Shown here piece after piece: positions 58,864-64,000 of a stretch of 64,000 nucleotides of DNA. The notes beneath the pieces were generated by a model. It searched no databases and was not told the DNA's origin. It was given only the letters and a program-made list of their open reading frames with translations. The translations under genes and the position numbers were made by a program. Source of the stretch: Enterococcus florum (GTDB taxonomy: Bacteria > Bacillota > Bacilli > Lactobacillales > Enterococcaceae); NCBI RefSeq assembly GCF_004309355.1, contig NZ_BJCC01000010.1, positions 1 through 64,000 on the forward strand, given 5' to 3'. The stretch's first letter is position 1, and each line of letters starts with the position of its first letter.

Positions 58864-58878
58864 TTTTTGGGAGCAGGC

Positions 58879-58917
58879 AAGGCAAGACGAGCGGACTGCT
58901 TGTCTTGCCTTTATTCT
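58879..58917 (+). terminator. Stem-loop between livJ and livH
   Basis: AAGGCAAGACGAGC pairs with GCTTGTCTTGCCTT (one bulge) and is followed by a T-rich stretch. It lies within the operon and would partly end transcription, leaving more mRNA for the binding protein. Confidence 0.75.
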
Positions 58918-58941
58918 ATTTAAAAGTGAGAGAGTGATAAG

Positions 58942-59820
58942 ATGGAGATATTCATTCAGCAGCTGGTAAACGGCCTATTTTTAGGCAGTATCTATGCGTT
59001 GATGGCCCTCGGTTATACGATGGTTTACGGCATTATCAAGCTGATCAATTTCGCCCATGGCGATATTTATATGATCGGATCTTTTATCGGCTATTTTTTA
59101 ATCAATCAATTTGAGATGGGATTTTTCCCAGCATTGGTATTATCGATGGCGGGCAGCGCCATTTTAGGAGTTACGATCGAGTTCTTAGCGTATCGCCCAT
59201 TGCGTAATTCTACTCGGATCGCAGCCTTGATCACGGCGATCGGTGTTTCTTATTTGTTGCAAAATACGATGATCTATTTCTTCAGTTCCACAACGAGACC
59301 CTTTCCACAGGTGATCCCGCTGCAGACTTACCATATCGGCTTTTTGCAAGTATCGAATATTCAGTTGTTGATTTTAGGGCTTTCCTTATTCCTGATGGTC
59401 TTATTAAACCTTATTGTGCAAAAAACCAAAATGGGAAAAGCGATGCGTGCGGTTAGTGTGGATACAGATGCTGCAAAATTGATGGGGATCAATGTAAATC
59501 GGACGATCTCCTTTACTTTCGCCTTGGGCTCTGCACTGGCAGCTGCCGGCGGAATGATGATCGGTCTTTATTACAATTCCATTGAACCAATGATGGGGTA
59601 TATTCCAGGGCTGAAGTCCTTTATCGCGGCCGTTTTAGGTGGGATTGGATTGATTCCTGGAGCAGCATTAGGCGGCTTTGTAATCGGTTTGATCGAAACG
59701 ATCACGACAGCATTAGGCTTCTCCGATTTCAAGGATGCCGTAGTATACGCTGTACTGATCTTGATTTTGTTAGTTCGTCCTGCCGGGATTTTAGGCAAGT
59801 ACATGAAAGAGAAAGTGTAG
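58942..59820 (+). CDS. livH: Branched-chain amino acid ABC transporter permease LivH
   Basis: A 292-residue membrane protein with about eight helices. LivH hallmarks are NGLFLGSIYALMALGYTMVYGI near residues 10-31, LINFAHGDIYMIG, and the coupling segment KMGKAMRAVSVDTDAAKLMGIN near 163-184. It forms the channel with LivM. GAGAGTGATAAG lies before the ATG. Confidence 0.93.
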   Translation: MEIFIQQLVNGLFLGSIYALMALGYTMVYGIIKLINFAHGDIYMIGSFIGYFLINQFEMGFFPALVLSMAGSAILGVTIEFLAYRPLRNSTRIAALITAIGVSYLLQNTMIYFFSSTTRPFPQVIPLQTYHIGFLQVSNIQLLILGLSLFLMVLLNLIVQKTKMGKAMRAVSVDTDAAKLMGINVNRTISFTFALGSALAAAGGMMIGLYYNSIEPMMGYIPGLKSFIAAVLGGIGLIPGAALGGFVIGLIETITTALGFSDFKDAVVYAVLILILLVRPAGILGKYMKEKV

Positions 59821-59829
59821 GTGGGTCAA

Positions 59830-60804
59830 ATGAAGAAAAATTTGAAGTACAATCTGATTTGGCTTGCTTTAGTTATTGCCGGTTATTTAGCATTGTATAT
59901 TAGTTATTCCGCTGGAATGGTCAATCTATTTTTGGACAACATCCTAGTACAGATTGGGATCAACATTATTTTGGCAGTTGGACTGAACTTGATCATCGGA
60001 TTTGCAGGACAGTTTTCTTTGGGACATGCTGGTTTTATGGCGATTGGCGCCTACGCTGCAGCATTGATCTCAATGAGTAATCCTACGTACGCTGGATTTT
60101 TCCTGGGGATGGCAGTAGGTGTTGTATTAGCTGGCGCTGTTGCTGTGATTGTCGGAATACCTACTTTGCGTTTAACTGGAGATTATTTGGCGATTGCGAC
60201 GTTAGGGGTTGCTGAGATCATTCGTATTTTGATTATTAATATGAAGGACATCACGAATGGACCCTCTGGGATCTTTGGGATCTTGCCTTTTGTGGACTGG
60301 CAAATGGTGTACGGATTTATGGCAGTAACTACCTTGATCGTAGTGAACTATATTCATTCGGGTGCTGGGCGAGCAACGATGGCCATTCGCGAAGATGAGA
60401 TCGCTGCTGAATCCATGGGAGTAAATACAACCAAATACAAAGTTATCGCTTTTGCGATTGGTGCGATGACTGCAAGTGTTGCTGGTGCATTATACGCGGG
60501 CTATTTGCAATCGATTGCTCCAAAGGATTTTGCCTTTACCAAATCGATCGACATTTTGATCATGGTCGTGTTAGGTGGGATCGGAAGTGTGACCGGCAGT
60601 TTTATCGCAGCGATTTTACTAGGTATCATTAATATGTATCTGCAAGATTTTGGTGCATTGCGGATGATCATCTACGCATTGGCTTTGATCATCCTGATGA
60701 TTTTCAAACCAGGCGGACTTTTGGGTACCAAGGAACTTTCTGTAAAGAAACTCTTCCGCAAATTCAAAAAAGGAGATGACCAGAATGCCTCTATTGGAAA
60801 TTAA
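59830..60804 (+). CDS. livM: Branched-chain amino acid ABC transporter permease LivM
   Basis: A 324-residue permease with about eight to ten helices. The LivM signature GLNLIIGFAGQFSLGHAGFMAIGAY is near residues 53-77, and the coupling segment RATMAIREDEIAAESMGVN near 188-206. AGGTGG before ATG 59830 favours it over the in-frame GTG at 59821. The last 20 bases overlap livG. Confidence 0.93.
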   Translation: MKKNLKYNLIWLALVIAGYLALYISYSAGMVNLFLDNILVQIGINIILAVGLNLIIGFAGQFSLGHAGFMAIGAYAAALISMSNPTYAGFFLGMAVGVVLAGAVAVIVGIPTLRLTGDYLAIATLGVAEIIRILIINMKDITNGPSGIFGILPFVDWQMVYGFMAVTTLIVVNYIHSGAGRATMAIREDEIAAESMGVNTTKYKVIAFAIGAMTASVAGALYAGYLQSIAPKDFAFTKSIDILIMVVLGGIGSVTGSFIAAILLGIINMYLQDFGALRMIIYALALIILMIFKPGGLLGTKELSVKKLFRKFKKGDDQNASIGN

Positions 60805-61561
60805 GGATCTAACCAAAAACTTTGGCGGTCTGGCGGCTGTCTCCAATGTCAATATGCAGCTGGAGGACAATCAGCTGATTGGACTGATCGGTCCAAACGG
60901 CGCAGGAAAAACCACGTTGTTCAATTTAATCACTGGCGTTTATGAACCGAGTGAAGGAGATGTTCTGCTTAGTGACAATGGACAGGCAGTTCGTTTGAAC
61001 GGCAAGAAGCCGTATGCCATCGCTGATTTAGGGCTTAGCAGAACCTTTCAGAATATCCGATTGTTCAAGGATTTAACGGTGCTGGACAATGTATTGATCG
61101 CTATGAACAGCAAAAACAAGGAAAGCTTTGTATCGAGCGTATTTCGCTTGCCAAGCTTTTATAAAAAAGAGGAAGCGTTGAAAAAAGAGGCATTGGATCT
61201 GCTAGCCATTTTTGATCTGCAAGACAAGGCAGAAAATTTAGCGCGTAATCTGCCTTACGGCGAGCAGCGGCGTTTGGAGATCGTCCGTGCATTGGCGACT
61301 CATCCAAAAATTCTTTTCTTGGATGAGCCAGCAGCGGGGATGAATCCGCAAGAGACGGCTGCATTGACTGAGCTGATTCGGCGTATTCAAAAGGAATTTC
61401 AGATTACAATCCTGCTGATCGAACACGACATGAGCTTGGTCATGGAAGTGTGTGAGCGAATTTATGTGTTGGAATATGGACGCGTCCTAGCGGAAGGGAC
61501 ACCGACTGAGATCAAAGCGAATCCAGAGGTAATCAAAGCTTATCTTGGAGGTGAACTGTAA
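60785..61561 (+). CDS. livG: Branched-chain amino acid ABC transporter ATPase LivG
   Basis: A 258-residue ATPase: Walker A GPNGAGKTT near 37-45, LSRTFQNIRLF in the Q-loop region, signature LPYGEQRRLEI near 157-167, Walker B ILFLDEPAAGMNP and a C-terminal EGTPTEIKANPEVIKAYLG typical of LivG. AAAGGAG is nine bases before ATG 60785; an ATG at 60776 directly abuts the RBS and is unlikely. It shares one base with livF. Confidence 0.94.
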   Translation: MPLLEIKDLTKNFGGLAAVSNVNMQLEDNQLIGLIGPNGAGKTTLFNLITGVYEPSEGDVLLSDNGQAVRLNGKKPYAIADLGLSRTFQNIRLFKDLTVLDNVLIAMNSKNKESFVSSVFRLPSFYKKEEALKKEALDLLAIFDLQDKAENLARNLPYGEQRRLEIVRALATHPKILFLDEPAAGMNPQETAALTELIRRIQKEFQITILLIEHDMSLVMEVCERIYVLEYGRVLAEGTPTEIKANPEVIKAYLGGEL

Positions 61562-62262
61562 TGTTAAAAATTGAAAACTTATCCGTGCATTACGGCATGA
61601 TCCAAGCTGTTCGGGATGTCAGCTTTGAGGTCAATGAAGGCGAGATCGTATCATTGATTGGAGCCAACGGTGCAGGAAAGACAACGATCCTGCGGACGAT
61701 TTCAGGCTTGATCCAGCCTTCAAAGGGAACCATCTCCTTTGAAGGCGAGGCGATCCAAAAACGCCCGCCGCGCAAAATCGTTGAAAAAGGCATCTCTCAG
61801 GTTCCTGAAGGCCGTCATGTTTTTCCTGGCCTAACCGTACAGGAAAATCTGGAGATGGGGGCTTATTTGCGAAAAGAAAAGGACCTAGCCAGTGAATATG
61901 AAACGGTCTTCCAAAAATTCCCAATTCTTAAAGAGCGAGTGAAGCAAGATGCGTCGACTCTTTCTGGCGGGGAGCAGCAGATGCTGGCAATGGGTCGTGC
62001 ATTAATGTCAAAACCACGTCTTTTATTGCTGGATGAGCCATCCATGGGACTTGCGCCAATTTTTATCAAAGAGATCTTTACCATCATTCAAGAAATTCAA
62101 AAACAGGGAACGACTGTCTTATTGATCGAACAGAATGCGAAGATGGCGTTGACCATTGCTAATCGCGGCTATGTTTTAGAGACGGGAAATGTCGTGCTGC
62201 AAGGGACTGGACAAGAATTGCTGGCCAGTGATGAAGTCAAGAAAGCTTATTTGGGAGGATAA
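61561..62262 (+). CDS. livF: Branched-chain amino acid ABC transporter ATPase LivF
   Basis: The second ATPase, 233 residues: Walker A GANGAGKTT near 35-43, signature LSGGEQQML near 133, Walker B LLLLDEPSMGLAP and the H-loop LIEQN. The EGRHVFPGLTVQENLEMGA segment is diagnostic of LivF. GGAGGTGAAC precedes the start, within livG. Confidence 0.94.
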   Translation: MLKIENLSVHYGMIQAVRDVSFEVNEGEIVSLIGANGAGKTTILRTISGLIQPSKGTISFEGEAIQKRPPRKIVEKGISQVPEGRHVFPGLTVQENLEMGAYLRKEKDLASEYETVFQKFPILKERVKQDASTLSGGEQQMLAMGRALMSKPRLLLLDEPSMGLAPIFIKEIFTIIQEIQKQGTTVLLIEQNAKMALTIANRGYVLETGNVVLQGTGQELLASDEVKKAYLGG

Positions 62263-62265
62263 AAG

Positions 62266-62910
62266 ATGAGTGTAAAGGATTTTATGTCTGCTGAATTGAT
62301 CACAGTTGAACCGGAGACTAAGATTTTTGATGCAGTAGATTTAATGAAGAAGCATGATATCCATCGTTTGCCGGTCGTTAAAAATGGTCAGCTGGTCGGC
62401 TTGATCACAGAGGGAACGATTCAAGAAGCCTTACCCTCCAAAGCGACTTCTTTAAGTGTGTATGAAGTGAACTATTTATTGAACAAGACTGTCGTGGCTG
62501 ATGTCATGATCAAAGAGGTAAAGACAGTAAGCCCAAGAGCACAATTGGAGGATGCGGTGTATCTGATGCGTCAGAACAATATTGCGGTTCTTCCGGTGTT
62601 GGAAGGTGAAAAGCTCGTTGGGATCATTACCAACAATGACATTTTCGATGCCTTTTTGAAGCTTGCCGGCTATCATGAAGGTGGAACACGGATTCAAATT
62701 TGTATCCGTGAAGATAAAAAAGGGATCCTTGCCGAGGTAGCGAAGATTCTCGCTGACAATGACTATAGTATTTTAACAGTGATTATTGATCATACTGATG
62801 AAGGCGCCATTGTCGAAATGCAATTAAAATCAAAAGAACCTGAGAGAATTAAAGGGATTTTAGAAGCGGCAGGCTTTGAAGTAACAGAGGCTACACTAAC
62901 CAATCCTTGA
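62266..62910 (+). CDS. CBS-ACT domain protein (AcuB-like)
   Basis: A 214-residue protein with two CBS domains (about residues 1-60 and 78-132; FMSAELITVEPETKIFDAVDLM and VMIKEVKTVSPRAQLEDAVYLM) and a C-terminal ACT-like domain (about 140-212). CBS domains usually bind adenosyl nucleotides and ACT domains amino acids. Placed three bases after livF, it is the last gene of the liv operon and may sense branched-chain amino acids or energy state for it; this is inference. GGGAGG RBS. Confidence 0.87.
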   Translation: MSVKDFMSAELITVEPETKIFDAVDLMKKHDIHRLPVVKNGQLVGLITEGTIQEALPSKATSLSVYEVNYLLNKTVVADVMIKEVKTVSPRAQLEDAVYLMRQNNIAVLPVLEGEKLVGIITNNDIFDAFLKLAGYHEGGTRIQICIREDKKGILAEVAKILADNDYSILTVIIDHTDEGAIVEMQLKSKEPERIKGILEAAGFEVTEATLTNP

Positions 62911-62920
62911 TCAACAGTAG

Positions 62921-62953
62921 ACTGGCCGTTTTTATAGCGGTCAGTTTTGTTTT
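62921..62953 (+). terminator. Terminator of the liv operon
   Basis: The stem ACTGGCCG/CGGTCAGT (one G-U) is followed by a T-rich tract. Confidence 0.82.
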
Positions 62954-63058
62954 ATTTTAGAGTATGCTACAATGAATGCTCGGCAAGCTTTTCTTGCGTT
63001 AAAGGAGAAGCCACGAGGATTGAGAACGTAAGATTTTTAGACAAAAGGAATGATTGCA

Positions 63059-63289
63059 ATGGCAAAAAAGAACAAAGATATTCAAGTCCAGGTACAAGAA
63101 GCTGCAAAGCTCATCAATGGTAAAAAAACTGAGGTCACGCAATTGGTTATCGGAAAAAAAGTGATCGGCGAGATCATTGCGGAAGGAAAAGGATTCCGCG
63201 TATGGGCAGGGGATACTCAATTAGGAACGGTGAAAACCCTTGATGATGGGATTGAAGCGGTGATTCGCAACTGGAATCTCCACGATTAA
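63059..63289 (+). CDS. DUF2969 family protein
   Basis: A 76-residue basic protein, MAKKNKDIQVQVQE onward, of the DUF2969 family found in lactic acid bacteria; function unknown. AAAGGA nine bases before ATG 63059 decides the start, since the in-frame ATG at 63050 directly abuts the RBS. An extended -10 (TGCTACAAT, about 62966-62974) lies upstream with a ~85-base leader. Confidence 0.8.
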   Translation: MAKKNKDIQVQVQEAAKLINGKKTEVTQLVIGKKVIGEIIAEGKGFRVWAGDTQLGTVKTLDDGIEAVIRNWNLHD

Positions 63290-63319
63290 AAAAATCATGA
63301 AAAATCCCGTGAAAAATAC

Positions 63320-63348
63320 TTGCATTTTTTTTTGAAGTTCGGTATTAT
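63320..63348 (+). promoter_or_regulatory. Promoter of the tRNA-Tyr/tRNA-Gln unit
   Basis: TTGCAT (63320-63325), a 17-base spacer and TATTAT (63343-63348), about 76 bases before tRNA-Tyr. Confidence 0.65.
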
Positions 63349-63424
63349 AACTGAGTCGGGTTTTTAGAAGCCTGTCAATGGTGCACGTTCTTTTTATAGA
63401 ATGAAAAAGAACAGCTGATACGAT

Positions 63425-63508
63425 GGAGGAATAGCGAAGTGGCTAAACGCGACGGACTGTAAATCCGTTCCTTAGGGTTCAGTGGTTCGAATCCACTTTC
63501 CTCCACCA
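63425..63508 (+). tRNA. tRNA-Tyr (GTA anticodon)
   Basis: A class II tRNA with acceptor arm GGAGGAA/TTCCTCC, anticodon arm ACGGA-CTGTAAA-TCCGT with anticodon GTA, a long variable arm and T-arm AGTGGTTCGAATCCACT. The CCA end is encoded (63506-63508). Confidence 0.95.
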
Positions 63509-63509
63509 T

Positions 63510-63581
63510 TGGGGTATAGCCAAGCGGTAAGGCAACGGACTTTGACTCCGTCATGCGTTGGTTCGAATCCAGCTACCCCAG
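63510..63581 (+). tRNA. tRNA-Gln (TTG anticodon)
   Basis: Cloverleaf with acceptor TGGGGTA/TACCCCA, anticodon arm ACGGA-CTTTGAC-TCCGT with anticodon TTG, and T-arm GTTGGTTCGAATCCAGC. CCA is not encoded. One base separates it from tRNA-Tyr, so they are co-transcribed. Confidence 0.95.
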
Positions 63582-63585
63582 TTCC

Positions 63586-63614
63586 AGTCAGACGAGATCG
63601 TCTGGCTTTTTTTG
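63586..63614 (+). terminator. Terminator of the tRNA unit
   Basis: The stem AGTCAGACGA/TCGTCTGGCT (one G-U) is followed by eight T. Confidence 0.88.
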
Positions 63615-63646
63615 TTGCCAAAAGCGGCTTTAGCAGTTTTAATAAC

Positions 63647-63675
63647 TTGAGAAAATGCTTGTTTTGCGCTACTCT
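63647..63675 (+). promoter_or_regulatory. Promoter of the 55-residue orphan gene
   Basis: TTGAGA (63647-63652), a 17-base spacer and TACTCT (63670-63675). Confidence 0.5.
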
Positions 63676-63696
63676 GAGAGAGAGGAGCTGGTAAAG

Positions 63697-63864
63697 ATGA
63701 AGAATAGAGCCAAAGAGTTTGTGACAGAAGCGGCTGAACGAATTTACGATTTATTGAAGGACAACCATTACGAGGTGACGATCCATTCAAAAGACAAGCG
63801 ATTGAAGGTTCGCCAGGTGCGTCCGACAAGACATACAATCAAATGGAAAGCCAAAAATCATTAA
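63697..63864 (+). CDS. Small basic protein of unknown function
   Basis: A 55-residue protein I do not recognise: an N-terminal predicted helix (MKNRAKEFVTEAAERIYDLLKD), then a short beta-like segment and a basic tail (KDKRLKVRQVRPTRHTIKWKAK). GAGGAG nine bases before the ATG, a fitting promoter and a terminator right after the stop support a real single-gene unit. The positive tail could bind nucleic acid, which is only a guess. Confidence 0.7.
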   Translation: MKNRAKEFVTEAAERIYDLLKDNHYEVTIHSKDKRLKVRQVRPTRHTIKWKAKNH

Positions 63865-63895
63865 GGAGATGCGTTAGCATCTCCTTATTTTTTAG
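63863..63895 (+). terminator. Terminator of the small orphan gene
   Basis: A perfect 10-bp stem AAGGAGATGC/GCATCTCCTT with a 4-base loop, then ATTTTTT. It touches the end of the reverse-strand gene. Confidence 0.9.
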
Positions 63896-64000
63896 CGTTC
63901 AATTTCGATTCCTAAGATCGTGAGATGCCCATTGCCGACTAGCTTGATCACCAATGTAGCCAAACTATTTGCATCCATCGTTGTGCCGCTGGTGATCCAC
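63892..64000 (-). CDS. C-terminal end of a reverse-strand gene (partial)
   Basis: The reverse strand is open from the window edge to a TAA at 63892-63894, giving the last 35 residues (ending LTILGIEIER). It lies tail to tail with the small orphan gene. The fragment is too short for me to name a family. Confidence 0.55.
   Translation of the reverse strand, partial: WITSGTTMDANSLATLVIKLVGNGHLTILGIEIER

Overview
The window looks like chromosomal DNA of a low-GC Gram-positive coccus of the Lactobacillales, most probably an Enterococcus. The reasons are the secG-esterase-rnr-smpB order, an eight-gene atp operon that starts with atpB, EzrA, Rex, a T-box in front of valS, rpoY-rnjA, DUF1146-murA-epuA, GAGG-type Shine-Dalgarno sites with several GTG and TTG starts, and many U-tailed terminators. 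The species cannot be fixed from this alone. Almost everything is core chromosome; the only clear mobile element is a group II intron.

Layout. 0-2.3 kb: tRNA-Thr, an AraC regulator with a glyoxalase-fold protein, a GNAT enzyme and tRNA-Asn. 2.5-6.7 kb: membrane acyltransferase, pepC, recQ. 7-12.7 kb: a phosphatase/fructosamine-kinase-like/acyl-ACP thioesterase operon, asparaginase (reverse), and a DUF72/HAD/MazG-like operon. 12.7-17.6 kb: aspartokinase (reverse), ezrA, D,D-carboxypeptidase (reverse). 17.8-26.1 kb: cysteine desulfurase with thiI, rex, T-box and valS, folC, HAD phosphatase. 26.1-29.6 kb: radC, split by a 2.8-kb group II intron exactly inside the codon after its HNH metal-binding motif; the intron's reverse transcriptase is frameshifted. 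29.7-33.3 kb: cold-shock gene, TetR regulator, about 0.88 kb without an intact gene, rnjA and rpoY (reverse). 33.6-41.1 kb: a heterodimeric ABC exporter, an AgrA/AgrC-like two-component pair and an ABC-2 exporter. 41.2-43.3 kb: FAH-family enzyme, gamma-carbonic-anhydrase-like protein, yjdI/yjdJ-like pair. 43.4-47.8 kb: secG, (reverse) lipoprotein, esterase, rnr, smpB. 48.1-54.5 kb: F1Fo ATP synthase. 55-57.5 kb: DUF1146, murA, epuA-like, yidD, GNAT. 57.7-62.9 kb: branched-chain amino acid ABC transporter (livJHMGF) plus a CBS-ACT protein, with a near-consensus CodY box. 63-64 kb: DUF2969 protein, tRNA-Tyr, tRNA-Gln, a 55-residue orphan and the tail of a reverse-strand gene.

How the parts fit. 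Several regulatory devices can be read directly: a valine T-box with a GUA specifier before valS; a CodY box and a SigA-like promoter before liv; a possible Rex operator over the rex start site; stem-loops after livJ and atpE that would lower expression of the distal genes; and terminator-like hairpins whose 3' arms carry the ribosome binding sites of pepC and radC. I found no CRISPR array, prophage, replication origin or intact insertion sequence. The observation most worth follow-up is the intron in radC: splicing would restore the reading frame and the HNHPSG motif, but the encoded maturase carries a one-base deletion.
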